The notes beneath the pieces were generated by a model that was not told the DNA's origin, ran no database searches, and saw only the letters and a program-made list of their open reading frames with translations. 64,000 bases of DNA from Variovorax sp. Root318D1 (lineage in GTDB: Bacteria; Pseudomonadota; Gammaproteobacteria; Burkholderiales; Burkholderiaceae_C): contig NZ_LMCQ01000023.1 of NCBI RefSeq assembly GCF_001424835.1, positions 249,688 to 313,687 on the forward strand. The letters are read 5' to 3'. The translations under genes were made by a program, and so were the position numbers. Within the stretch, counting starts at the first letter, position 1. Each line of letters opens with the position of its first letter. Below, piece by piece: positions 17,356-27,853 of this stretch.

Positions 17356-19157
17356 GCTGCTTCCTCCACCTTGAAGCGCGCACCGTTGGCGGCGGCCTTG
17401 AATGGGTCGTGGCCGACGCGGCGCAGGGTGTCGATGAAGGTTTCGCCGCCTTCGCGGGTGTCGCGGTACGTCGTGAGCACGGCCTCGATCACGCCCGGCA
17501 CTTCGGCCGCCGAGAACGAGGGGCCGACCGCCTTGCCCGCCTGCGGGGTGCCGCTGAGTGCGGAGCCGTCGGAGCCGCCCAGCGACACCTGGTACCACTC
17601 CTTGCCGTCCTTGTCGACGCCGAGGATGCCGATGTGGCCGCTGTGGTGGTGGCCGCACGAATTGATGCAGCCGCTGATGTGCAGGTCGATCTCGCCCAGG
17701 TCGTCGAGCTCGTCGAGGTCTTGATAGCGCTCGGTGATCGCTTCGGCAATCGGAATGGAACGTGCGTTCGCCAGCGAGCAGAAATCGCCACCGGGGCAGG
17801 CGATCATGTCGGTCAGCAGATGCACGTTGGCGCTGGCAAAGCCGGCGGCGCGGGCGGCAAGCCACAGCGCATGCAGGTCTTCGGCATGCACCCAGGGCAG
17901 CACGATGTTCTGGTCGTGCGTGACGCGGGCTTCGCCGGCCGAGAAGCGGTCGGCCAGCACGGCGAGCGTGTCGAGCTGGTCGGCCGAGGCATCGCCGGGT
18001 GCCTGCTTCAGGCGCTTGAACGACAACGTGACAGCACGCAACGCGGGGTTCTTGTGCGGGGCCACGTTGCGGGCCAGCCAGCGGGCGAACTGCACGTCGT
18101 CCGCGGCGTGGGCGCGCAGCTCGGCGTCGGTCTTCTCGGCGCTTTGCAGCACGCGGGTGGCGAGCGTCGGCGGCACGAAGGAGGCGGCCACGCGGTCGTA
18201 CTCTTCCTGCGTGATGGTGTGCGGTGCGCCGTCGTGTTCGAGGATCTGCTTGTACTCGGCCTCGACGTCGTCGATGTAGCGCTGGCCTTCGGCCTTCACC
18301 AGGATCTTGATGCGCGCCTTGTAGATGTTGTCGCGGCGGCCATAGCGGTTGTAGACCCGGATCACCGCTTCGAGGTAATTCATGATCTGCTGCCACGGCA
18401 GGAACTCGCGCAGCACGGTGCCGATGATGGGCGTGCGGCCCATGCCGCCGCCTACCTGGACGCGGAAGCCCACATCGCCAGGGGCGATGTTTTGTGATGC
18501 ATCGCCAGCCTCGTGTTTCACCACGTGCAGGCCCACGTCGTGCCAACCGGTGGCGGCGCGGTCTTCGGTGGCGCCGGTGATGGCGATCTTGAACTTGCGC
18601 GGCAAAAAGGCGAATTCAGGGTGCAGCGTGCTCCACTGGCGCATGATTTCCGCGAACGGGCGCGGATCGGCGATCTCGTCGATCGCGATGCCGGCGCGCT
18701 CGTCGCTCGTGATGTTGCGAATGCAATTGCCGCTGGTTTGGATGCCGTGCATGTCGACCGAAGCCAGGAGGTCCATCACGTCGGCCGACTTGGAAAGCGG
18801 AATCCAGTTGTACTGGACGTTCTGGCGCGTCGAGAAGTGGGCGTAGTGCGTGGGCAGCTTGTGCGTGCCGAGCAGGCCCTGGGTTTCCAGCGCCTTCTTG
18901 TAGACCTCGGCCTCGGGCTCGTCGTACTCGCGGGCAATGCGGGCCAGCACGCGCAGTTGGCGGCTCGAAAGCTCGCCATAGGGCACGGCCACGCGCAGCA
19001 TCGGTGCGTAGCGCTGCACGTACCAGCCGTTTTGCAGGCGCAGGGGGCGGAACTCGTCTTCGTGGAGACGGCCTTTTTGCCAGCGCTCGAGCTGGTCCCG
19101 GAACTGGGCAGCCCGTTGATGGACGAACTGGCGATCGAATTCTGTGTATTGGTACAT
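17352..19157 (-). CDS. cysI: Sulfite reductase hemoprotein (nitrite/sulfite reductase family)
   Basis: Six-electron reduction of sulfite to sulfide at siroheme and a 4Fe-4S cluster. 601 residues with the repeated ferredoxin-like and siroheme domains. The cluster ligands are C454, C460, C497 and C501 (CPGGDFC and SGCINSCGHHHSGHIG), with SGNCIRNIT and an arginine-rich siroheme region earlier. No flavoprotein partner CysJ is found here. The operon instead holds a ferredoxin and its reductase. It is the first gene of the operon; the gap upstream contains candidate operator dyads. Confidence 0.95.
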   Translation of the reverse strand: MYQYTEFDRQFVHQRAAQFRDQLERWQKGRLHEDEFRPLRLQNGWYVQRYAPMLRVAVPYGELSSRQLRVLARIAREYDEPEAEVYKKALETQGLLGTHKLPTHYAHFSTRQNVQYNWIPLSKSADVMDLLASVDMHGIQTSGNCIRNITSDERAGIAIDEIADPRPFAEIMRQWSTLHPEFAFLPRKFKIAITGATEDRAATGWHDVGLHVVKHEAGDASQNIAPGDVGFRVQVGGGMGRTPIIGTVLREFLPWQQIMNYLEAVIRVYNRYGRRDNIYKARIKILVKAEGQRYIDDVEAEYKQILEHDGAPHTITQEEYDRVAASFVPPTLATRVLQSAEKTDAELRAHAADDVQFARWLARNVAPHKNPALRAVTLSFKRLKQAPGDASADQLDTLAVLADRFSAGEARVTHDQNIVLPWVHAEDLHALWLAARAAGFASANVHLLTDMIACPGGDFCSLANARSIPIAEAITERYQDLDELDDLGEIDLHISGCINSCGHHHSGHIGILGVDKDGKEWYQVSLGGSDGSALSGTPQAGKAVGPSFSAAEVPGVIEAVLTTYRDTREGGETFIDTLRRVGHDPFKAAANGARFKVEEAA

Positions 19158-19276
19158 CGTGCGTGTGTCTTGAAGAAGTGCGGTGCCGCACGTACAACGG
19201 GGCGCCCCAGCAAGAAGCCGAGATTCTGAAAGCTGGCCTTATGGAAGCAAACTATTTTTTGGTTCGCGCTTTATGC

Positions 19277-19340
19277 GGATAAGCTTATTCTCCAGCGCCC
19301 ATGCGGGTTTCCGGGCGGTTGAATGCTTATTCTGGATAAG
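19277..19340 (-). promoter_or_regulatory. Candidate operator region of the cysI operon (CysB-type?)
   Basis: Two dyads: GGATAAGCTTATTC (19277-19290) and CTTATTCTGGATAAG (19326-19340). Their shared 9-mers are 42 bases apart, about four helical turns. The second contains TATTCTGGATA, close to the perfect palindrome at 38388-38402 before the sulfate-binding protein gene. A LysR-type sulfur regulator such as CysB is the natural candidate, but this is inferred from position and symmetry only. Confidence 0.4.
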
Positions 19341-19397
19341 GCGAGAGGGCTCTCACAAGACCAAGGATAACGCCCGCAGGAGTTCCGCGTTTGTCCA

Positions 19398-19480
19398 CTC
19401 TCTCCTTGGGGAAAGGGCAATTGCGCAAGGTTTACCGTTGCCGGCCCTCACGCCAGCCCTCTCCCGGAGGGAGAGGGAGT
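19398..19480. repeat. GC-rich palindromic intergenic repeat (REP-like), copy 2
   Basis: It begins CTCTCTCCTTGGGGAAAGGG and ends with the palindromic CCCTCTCCCGGAGGGAGAGGG, with a CCCTCACGCCAG link. Its layout matches copies at 8368 and 56136. It sits between the divergent-facing cysI upstream region and the 3' end of dppA. Confidence 0.7.
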
Positions 19481-19487
19481 AATACTT

Positions 19488-20306
19488 TCAGCGCAGCATC
19501 GACGACATTGCTGAACAGCAGTTCAGCATGCGCACCGCGGCCTCCACCGTGTTCGCAGTGAAGCGCAAGGTCACGCCGTCGACGCGCTCGAAGGCCGGCC
19601 ACTGGCAGAACAGGTCGGCCATGGCCGGCGACTGGGTGCGCAGCGTGACCATCTGCGGACCCTTGAAGACCAGCGGGCTTGCGTTGGCGCGCCGGGCCAG
19701 AGCCTCCGCCACGCCGGCCCGGATCGCCTCGCGAGAGCGGTCGGGCGAGAGCGACACGCCGCTGTTGAACCCCGTGGCGCGCTTGGTCTCGACAAAGGTC
19801 GCGTGCGGAAAGAGCGGCCGGTTCTCGGCGATGAACACGTCGTCCCCGCTGGCCATGACCACCGGCGCGCCGTACTCGCCGGCCAGCGCGCCATAGAGCC
19901 CGGCCTCGCCCAGCTCCTGGTCGCCGAGCCAGATGCCTGCAAAGGCAAAGCTGTTGATCGTGTGCGCCAGGATGCCGCGCCCCTGCGCGCGCGAGTGGTA
20001 GCCGACCATGCAGATCGCGTCCACGCCTTCGTCGACGCCGGCCACCATGCTCAGGTAGCGCGGTTTGCCCTGCACCGCGCGGGCGCGCGCATCGAGCACG
20101 TCGGGGGGCATGTTGCGAAAGCCGCCGTGCGAATCGTTGACCAGCACGTCTGTGGCGCCGGCATCGAAGGCGCCCGCAATGGCCGCATTGGCCTCCTGCG
20201 CCATCAGCAGGCGTGCACGCTCGAACTCGGGGTTGCCGGAGCGCACCTGCTCCGAGTGGTAAACGCCCGCAACGCCTTCGATGTCGGTGGAGATCAGGAC
20301 TTTCAT
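19488..20306 (-). CDS. dppA: M55 family D-aminopeptidase, DppA-like
   Basis: 272 residues. Zinc peptidase pattern of the DppA family: the N-terminal MKVLISTDIEGVAGV with its metal-binding aspartate and glutamate, VNDSHGGFRNM, and MVGYHSRAQG followed by GILAHTINS. Members release D-amino acids from peptides such as cell-wall-derived D-Ala-D-Ala. It is the last gene of the peptide operon; its ATG overlaps the stop of the P1 peptidase gene (ATGA). Confidence 0.92.
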   Translation of the reverse strand: MKVLISTDIEGVAGVYHSEQVRSGNPEFERARLLMAQEANAAIAGAFDAGATDVLVNDSHGGFRNMPPDVLDARARAVQGKPRYLSMVAGVDEGVDAICMVGYHSRAQGRGILAHTINSFAFAGIWLGDQELGEAGLYGALAGEYGAPVVMASGDDVFIAENRPLFPHATFVETKRATGFNSGVSLSPDRSREAIRAGVAEALARRANASPLVFKGPQMVTLRTQSPAMADLFCQWPAFERVDGVTLRFTANTVEAAVRMLNCCSAMSSMLR

Positions 20307-21382
20307 TGGGCGCGTGTCGGTTCAGAGGAAGAAAGAGCGGAGGAGGGCAGCAAATCGGTCAGCGTTGCCCGATGGTTGCCGTCGCGCCCGGTGACGGCCG
20401 TCGCGTGCCACAGCGCATGAAGAATGGCCTGCTCGGTGCTGTCGGCCGCGGCCTGGAACAGGCCGTCGAGCAGGCTCTCGTGCACCAGCGCAATGGCCGG
20501 CATCGGGCGTTCGGCGAGGTCGGGCACCGTGCAGGCAGTCGAGAAGGCCAGCACGATGTCGCCGCTGCCATGGCCGAAGACCGAGCCGGTGCGCGCCAGG
20601 CCGGCGCCCGCGCGCAAGGCCAGCCGGCGCAGCTGGCGTGCGTCCAGCGGCGCGTCGGTGGCCACCACGATGATGATTGAGCCTTTTTCGGACTCCCTCG
20701 ATGTCCGGCTGCCTTCTGCGGCCAGCCTGGACACCAGTTGCTCGCCGACCGCCTGGCCGGCCAGCACCAGTTGCGATGGGCGGCCGTAGTTGGCCAGCAC
20801 CAGCGTGCCGACTGTGTGCACGCCGCCATCCTGCGCGGACACCCGGCGCGAGGCGCTGCCGATGCCGCCCTTGAGCTGGAAGCACGACATGCCGCGCCCG
20901 GCCCCCACGCAGCCTTGTGCAAACTCGCTGCAGGCGTCCTCGAGCGCATGCAGGTAGTCGGCCTCTCTCACCGCCAGGCGCTGGATGTCGTTGAGAAAAC
21001 CGTCGTTGCACTCGAACACCAGCGGATTGACCGTGGGCAGCGATCGGCCGCTCTCGGGGTTGGCGGTCACGCAATGGCGGATCTGCGCAGTTGCCACCGT
21101 GCCCACCGAGTAGGTGTTGGTGAGTGCGATCGGGGTCTCGAGCACGCCGAGCTCGGCCATCTGCACCAGCCCCACGCTCTTGCCGAAACCGTTGAGCACC
21201 ACTGCGGCGGCCGGCACCTTGTCGCGGAACGGGTCGCCGGCATGCGGCCGGATCACCGTCACGCCGGTTTGCACCGGGCCGTCATCGAGCGTCCGGTGGC
21301 CCACCGTCACGCCTTCCACGTCGGTGATCGCGTTGCGCGGACCCTGGAGCAGGTTGCCGATGCGGGGGGGATTCGATGCCAT
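20303..21382 (-). CDS. P1 family aminopeptidase (DmpA type)
   Basis: 359 residues. Proenzyme of the DmpA/BapA family, which cleaves itself before a serine that becomes the N-terminal nucleophile. Here the site should be G234-S235 in EKGSIIIVVATDAPL, the hallmark of the beta subunit. Further family motifs are GVTVGHRT, GFGKSVG, TNTYSVGT and KGGIGSASR. Such enzymes remove L- or D-amino acids, or beta-amino acids, from small peptides. It is embedded between the GsiD-like permease and dppA, so it probably hydrolyses the imported peptide. Confidence 0.93.
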   Translation of the reverse strand: MASNPPRIGNLLQGPRNAITDVEGVTVGHRTLDDGPVQTGVTVIRPHAGDPFRDKVPAAAVVLNGFGKSVGLVQMAELGVLETPIALTNTYSVGTVATAQIRHCVTANPESGRSLPTVNPLVFECNDGFLNDIQRLAVREADYLHALEDACSEFAQGCVGAGRGMSCFQLKGGIGSASRRVSAQDGGVHTVGTLVLANYGRPSQLVLAGQAVGEQLVSRLAAEGSRTSRESEKGSIIIVVATDAPLDARQLRRLALRAGAGLARTGSVFGHGSGDIVLAFSTACTVPDLAERPMPAIALVHESLLDGLFQAAADSTEQAILHALWHATAVTGRDGNHRATLTDLLPSSALSSSEPTRAQ

Positions 21383-21403
21383 GAATGAAGAAAGAAGTGC
21401 AGG

Positions 21404-22324
21404 CTACTCGCGGTCGATCTTCGGGTCGAGCGCGTCGCGCAGCGCATCGCCCAGCAGGTTGAAGGCCAGCACCGTGAAGAAGATGGCCAGGCTGGGGAAC
21501 AGCGCCACGTGCGGCGAGGTCACCATGTCGGCGCGTGCTTCGCTGAGCATCGCGCCCCATTCGGGCGTTGGCGGCTGCGCGCCCATGCCCAGGAACGAAA
21601 GGCTGGCCGCTGTGATGATCGACGTGCCGACGCGCATCGAAAAATACACGACGATCGACGAAATGGTGCCCGGCAGGATGTGCCGCACGATGATGGTCCA
21701 GTCCGACGCGCCGATGCTGCGCTCCGCCTCAATGTAGGTCTGCTGCTTCAGCACCAGCGTGTTGCCGCGCACCAGGCGCGCAAAGGCCGGCACGCTGAAC
21801 ACCGACACCGCCACCACCACGTTGGTCATGCTGCTGCCCAGGATGGCGACCACGCCCAGCGCCAGCAGGATGCCGGGGAAGGCGAACAGCACGTCGGAGA
21901 TTCGCATCACGATGCGGTCCCACCAGCCTTCGTAGTAGCCCGCGAGCAGGCCGAAGGCCGTGCCGATGAAGCCGCCCACCAGCACCGAAAGAAAGCCGGC
22001 CATCAGCGAGATGCGCGCACCCATCAGGATGCGGCTGAAGATGTCGCGGCCCAGTGGATCGACGCCGAACCAGTGCGTGGCCGAGGGCCCGGTGTTCAGC
22101 ATGTCGTAGTCGAAGAAGTTCTCCGCGTCGAAGGGCACGATCCACGGCGCGAACACCGCGATGAACACCAGCAGCAGCACGAAGAGCGCGGCCACGATGC
22201 CCACCGGCTGCTTCTTGAAGCGGCGCCAGCATTCGCCCCAGGGCGTGCGGACCTTGCCTGCGGTTTGAACCGCCACCACGGGCGGGACGATGATTTCGGC
22301 AGACACGCCGGAAGCTTGCGTCAT
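21404..22324 (-). CDS. gsiD: Peptide/glutathione ABC transporter permease, GsiD/DppC type
   Basis: 306 residues with an N-terminal cytoplasmic stretch, one leading helix and a BPD_transp_1 domain. The EAA loop reads EAERSIGASDWTIIVRHILPG. The N-terminal region HWFGVDPLGRDIFSRILMGARISL is typical of DppC/OppC permeases. I start at 22324 (MTQASGVS); the longer frame crosses into the preceding gene. It partners the GsiC-like permease 10 bases upstream. Confidence 0.92.
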   Translation of the reverse strand: MTQASGVSAEIIVPPVVAVQTAGKVRTPWGECWRRFKKQPVGIVAALFVLLLVFIAVFAPWIVPFDAENFFDYDMLNTGPSATHWFGVDPLGRDIFSRILMGARISLMAGFLSVLVGGFIGTAFGLLAGYYEGWWDRIVMRISDVLFAFPGILLALGVVAILGSSMTNVVVAVSVFSVPAFARLVRGNTLVLKQQTYIEAERSIGASDWTIIVRHILPGTISSIVVYFSMRVGTSIITAASLSFLGMGAQPPTPEWGAMLSEARADMVTSPHVALFPSLAIFFTVLAFNLLGDALRDALDPKIDRE

Positions 22325-22334
22325 GTCGGCTGCC

Positions 22335-23255
22335 TCACTTGTAGCGAATGGTGGGGTTGATGTAGCCGTACAGCACATCGACCACCAGGTTGATCAAAAT
22401 GAATTCGAGCGAGAACAGCAGCACCAACGTCTGGATGACGGGGTAGTCGCGCATCTGCACCGCATCGACCAAGAGGCGGCCAAGGCCAGGCCAGTTGAAG
22501 ACCGCCTCGACCAGGATCGAGCCGCCCAGCAAAAAGCCGAACTGCAGGCCCATCATCGTGACGACCGGGATCAGCGCGTTGCGCAGGCAGTGCTTGATGA
22601 TGACGGTGCGCTCCCGCACGCCCTTGGCGCGCGCGGTGCGAACAAAATCTTCCTGGATCACCTCGACGAACGATGCGCGCGTGAAGCGCGCCATCACGGC
22701 CGCCACGGCGGCGCCCAGCGTGATCGAGGGCAGGATGTAGTGCTTCCAGGTGGCGGCGCCCACGGTGGGCAGCCAGCCGAGCTGGACCGAAAAGATCTGC
22801 ATCAGCAGCATGCCGAGTGCAAATGCGGGAAAGGAGATGCCCGACACCGCCAGCGTCATGCCGAGCCGGTCGGGCCATTGGTTTCGGAACACCGCGGAGA
22901 CGATGCCGATGCCCATGCCGAAAATCACCGCCCACACCATGCTGGTGATGGTGAGCATCACCGTGGGGAAGAAGCGCTCGCCGATCTCCGTCGACACCGG
23001 CCGCCGCGTGCGGATCGAGGTGCCGAAGTCGCCTTGCAGCATGTGAGTGAAGAAGCTTACGAACTGATGCGGCAGCGGCTTGTCCAGGCCCAGCTCCTGT
23101 CGCACCATGGCCACCGTCTGCTCGTCGGCGTCCTGGCCGGCGGCAAGGCGCGCCGGATCGCCGGGCAGCATGTGGACGAACAGGAACACCAGCACTGCCA
23201 CGATGAGCAGTGTCGGGATCAGGCCCAACAGTCGTTTGAGAAAGTAATTCAGCAT
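22335..23255 (-). CDS. gsiC: Peptide/glutathione ABC transporter permease, GsiC/DppB type
   Basis: 306 residues, six predicted membrane helices. The N-terminus MLNYFLKRLLGLIPTLLIV and LLGGSILVEAVFNWPGLGRLL near the C-terminus are typical for DppB/GsiC proteins. The EAA loop is in VRTARAKGVRERTVIIKHCLRN. The start at 23255 follows a 135-base gap filled by a hairpin repeat. It forms the membrane pore with GsiD. Confidence 0.92.
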   Translation of the reverse strand: MLNYFLKRLLGLIPTLLIVAVLVFLFVHMLPGDPARLAAGQDADEQTVAMVRQELGLDKPLPHQFVSFFTHMLQGDFGTSIRTRRPVSTEIGERFFPTVMLTITSMVWAVIFGMGIGIVSAVFRNQWPDRLGMTLAVSGISFPAFALGMLLMQIFSVQLGWLPTVGAATWKHYILPSITLGAAVAAVMARFTRASFVEVIQEDFVRTARAKGVRERTVIIKHCLRNALIPVVTMMGLQFGFLLGGSILVEAVFNWPGLGRLLVDAVQMRDYPVIQTLVLLFSLEFILINLVVDVLYGYINPTIRYK

Positions 23256-23297
23256 GGCATACAGACAATCAACCCTCGTCAAGGCCTCGGGGCCAAT

Positions 23298-23390
23298 CGG
23301 GGGACACCGCGGAACCGGCTTTGCCGGGCCGCTGGTGTCGCCCCCTTGAGGGGGAGGCGGCTACACGAAGTGAGCCGCTTCGGGGGTGGG
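23298..23390. repeat. Compound hairpin repeat between gsiB and gsiC
   Basis: Three stems in a row: GGGGGACACC..GGTGTCGCCCCC enclosing GCGGAACCGGC..GCCGGGCCGC (about 23298-23345), CCCCCTTGAGGGGG (23341-23354), and GCGGCTACACGAAGTGAGCCGC (about 23357-23378). It differs in sequence from the REP-like family at 8368. It lies inside an operon after the binding-protein gene, where such structures often protect the upstream mRNA. Confidence 0.7.
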
Positions 23391-24941
23391 TCAATTAACC
23401 GAGATCGCGTCGATGTTGATGTTGCCGTCAGGCATCACAAACACGCCCGACAGGCGCTTGGAGTGCGCCGACAGGTTCTGCTCGGTCACCAGCGGCACGC
23501 GCGGCAGGTCCTTGCGGATCTCTTCCTGCGCGGTCTTGTAGAGCGCGGCCTTTTCCTTGTCGTCCACGGTAATCAGAGCCTTGGCCAGCGCGTTGTCCAC
23601 CACGTCGCTCTTGTAGAACGACATGTTGTTCAGCTTCGGCGACCAGGCTTCAGAGGCGAATAGCGGGCGCAGGCCCCAGTCGGCCTCGCCGGTCGATGAC
23701 GACCAGCCCGTGTAGTACATGCGAACCTTGGCCGTCTTCGGATCGGGCCATGCATCGACCTGCTCGGTGCGCTGGCCCACTTCGAGCGCCTGCACCTGCA
23801 GTTTGATGCCCACTTGCGCGAGCTGCTGCTGCACGAACTGAATGGTCTTCTGACTGGTTGTGTTGTTGTAGGCGCTCCACAGCACCGACTCGAAGCCGTT
23901 CGGGTAGCCGGCTTCGGCCAGCAGTTCCTTGGCCTTCTTCACGTCGTAGGGAATGGGCGCCATCTTCTCGGCAAACTTCACGCCTTGCGGCAACACGCCC
24001 TGCGCGGGGAAGGCATACCCGCCGAAAGCGACCTTGGCCAGCGCTTCCTTGTTGATGGCATAGCCGATGGCTTCGCGCACCTTCGGGTTGTCGTAGGGCT
24101 TCTGCAGCATGTTGAAAGCCAGGAAGCGCGTGATGATCGAAGGAATGGCCACCACTTCGAGCTTGTCGCTCTTTTTCAGCAGCTCGGCTTGCTCGTAGGG
24201 AATCGGGAATGCGAAATCGGCTTCGCCGGTCTGCAGCATTGCGGCGCGCGTGTTGTTCTCGAGCACCGGCTTCCACTGCACCGTGTCGACCTTGGGGTAG
24301 CCCTTCTTCCAGTAGCCATCGAACTTCTTGGCCTTGACGGCTTCGGTCTGCTTCCACTCGACGAACTCGAAGGGGCCGGTGCCCACGGGGTGGAAGGCGA
24401 TGTCCTTGTTGCCCCACTTCTTCAGCGCGGTGGGCGAGATCATTGCTGCCGATGCATGGGCCAGCGAGTTGATGAAGGGACCGAAGGGTTCCTTCAGCGT
24501 GATGCGCACGGTGGTGGGGTTGAGTGCCTCGACCTTGCCCACGCGGTTGAACTGGTTGTAGCGCAGCAGCTTGTTTTCCTGGTTCAGTACGCGGTCGAGC
24601 GTGAACTTCACGGCTTCGGCGTTGAAGTCGGTGCCGTCGTGGAACTTGACGCCCTGGCGCAGCTTGATGGTGTAGACCAGGCCGTCCTTCGACACTTCGT
24701 AGCCTTCGGCCAGAACGTTCTGGACCTTCAGGTCCTTGTCGAACTGGAACAGGCCTTCGTAGAAGGTCTTGGTCACGGCCGTGGTGATGGTCGTGTTGGT
24801 GTTGTACGGGTCGAGGGTCTCGGGCTGATAGCCGATCGACAGCACCGCGTCTTTCGCGGCCATTGCCGTGCCGGTCATCGCCAGAGCGGCCAGGCCCAGC
24901 AGTGCCGATGCCCATCGCAGGGAGGAAGAAGATTGCTTCAT
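23391..24941 (-). CDS. gsiB: Peptide/glutathione ABC transporter substrate-binding protein, GsiB type
   Basis: 516 residues, SBP family 5. A Sec signal peptide covers about residues 1-29 (ending GTAMAA). The mature protein begins KDAVLSIGYQPETLDPYNTN and contains KFHDGTDFNAEAVKFTLDR, the usual core signature, and later NKEALAKVAFGGYAFPAQG. It is predicted to be periplasmic and to bind glutathione or small peptides. It lies between the dual-ATPase gene and the permeases. Confidence 0.93.
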   Translation of the reverse strand: MKQSSSSLRWASALLGLAALAMTGTAMAAKDAVLSIGYQPETLDPYNTNTTITTAVTKTFYEGLFQFDKDLKVQNVLAEGYEVSKDGLVYTIKLRQGVKFHDGTDFNAEAVKFTLDRVLNQENKLLRYNQFNRVGKVEALNPTTVRITLKEPFGPFINSLAHASAAMISPTALKKWGNKDIAFHPVGTGPFEFVEWKQTEAVKAKKFDGYWKKGYPKVDTVQWKPVLENNTRAAMLQTGEADFAFPIPYEQAELLKKSDKLEVVAIPSIITRFLAFNMLQKPYDNPKVREAIGYAINKEALAKVAFGGYAFPAQGVLPQGVKFAEKMAPIPYDVKKAKELLAEAGYPNGFESVLWSAYNNTTSQKTIQFVQQQLAQVGIKLQVQALEVGQRTEQVDAWPDPKTAKVRMYYTGWSSSTGEADWGLRPLFASEAWSPKLNNMSFYKSDVVDNALAKALITVDDKEKAALYKTAQEEIRKDLPRVPLVTEQNLSAHSKRLSGVFVMPDGNINIDAISVN

Positions 24942-24997
24942 GGAAAGAAACTCCAGTCGGTTCGAGAAAAAAGCAGGAGGGCCTGCGGGTTAAAAAA

Positions 24998-26875
<1,878 letters not shown>

Positions 26876-26896
26876 GGGAGTGCGAGGAGGGGGGCG

Positions 26897-27853
26897 TCAG
26901 GCGAAGATGGCCGTGACCGGTGATTCGTCGCCACGTGCGTGGGCGCGGTACATGCCTTCGCTGTTGAAGGCGAGGCTCAGGTTGCCGTGGCGATCGACGG
27001 CAATCAGCCCGCCGGTACCGCCGATGGCGGGCAGCGACTGCTGCACGACCGCATTCGTGGCCGCTTCAAGCGTGGCGCCGCCGTACGCCATGCGGGCGCA
27101 AACGTCGTAGGCGGCTGCCACGCGGATGAACATTTCGCCGCTGCCAGTGCAAGAGACTGCGGCGGTGCGGTCGTCGGCATAGGTGCCGGCGCCGATCAGC
27201 GGCGAATCTCCGATGCGGCCGACGCGCTTGTTGGTCATGCCGCCCGTTGAAGTGGCCGCGGCCACATGGCCGTGCATGTCGAGCGCCACGGCGCCCACGG
27301 TGCCCAGCTTCTTGTCTTCGTCGAGTGGCGGCGTCATGGCCGCGCCTTCATGGTCGGTGACCACGCGGCCGGTGCCCCGCACGCGGTGGAGCTGTTGGCG
27401 GCGCGCCTCGGTGGAGAAATACGAGGGCTCGACCATCTCCAGCCCGTGCTCGCGCGCGAAGGCTTCGGCGCCGGGCCCGGCGAGCAGCACATGGGCGCCG
27501 TCTTCGAGCACAGCGCGTGCGGCGCGCACCGGGTGGCGGATGCGGGACACGCCTGCAATCGCGCCCGCGGCCAGGGTGGCGCCGTCCATCACGGCGGCAT
27601 CGAGCTCGTGCGTTTCGTCGTGCGTAAAGACCGAGCCATGGCCCGCGTTGAAGAGCGGGCAGTCCTCGAGCATTTCGACCGCGAGGCAGGTGGCGTCGAG
27701 TGCGGATGCGCCCTTGATAAGCAGCGCCTGTGCAGCGAGCACCACGTTCCGCAAGGCATCGTGATAGGCCTGCGCCTGGGCCGCGCTGGTCGTTGTGGCG
27801 TTGATGGTGCCGGCGCCGCCGTGAATGGCAATGACGGGCGTGACGTTCTTCAT
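26897..27853 (-). CDS. iaaA: Isoaspartyl peptidase / L-asparaginase, Ntn hydrolase
   Basis: 318 residues. Proenzyme that should cleave itself before T185 in KKLGTVGAVALD, freeing the nucleophile. IAIHGGAGTI at the N-terminus and GRIGDSPLIGAGTYADD, a substrate-binding region, are standard for the family. The enzyme removes iso-Asp from peptides and hydrolyses asparagine. Its ATG overlaps the stop of the RpiR regulator gene (ATGA), so it is coupled to it and followed by gsiA. Confidence 0.94.
   Translation of the reverse strand: MKNVTPVIAIHGGAGTINATTTSAAQAQAYHDALRNVVLAAQALLIKGASALDATCLAVEMLEDCPLFNAGHGSVFTHDETHELDAAVMDGATLAAGAIAGVSRIRHPVRAARAVLEDGAHVLLAGPGAEAFAREHGLEMVEPSYFSTEARRQQLHRVRGTGRVVTDHEGAAMTPPLDEDKKLGTVGAVALDMHGHVAAATSTGGMTNKRVGRIGDSPLIGAGTYADDRTAAVSCTGSGEMFIRVAAAYDVCARMAYGGATLEAATNAVVQQSLPAIGGTGGLIAVDRHGNLSLAFNSEGMYRAHARGDESPVTAIFA

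Larger units (their letters stand above)
19158..19487. other. Intergenic region with cys operon promoter signals and a repeat
   Basis: No gene is seen. The half next to cysI is AT-richer and contains two copies of GCTTATTCT (19283-19291 and 19325-19333), 42 bases apart, each joined to GGATAA. The other half (19398-19480) is a palindromic repeat. Short open frames crossing it have no protein-like features. Confidence 0.7.
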
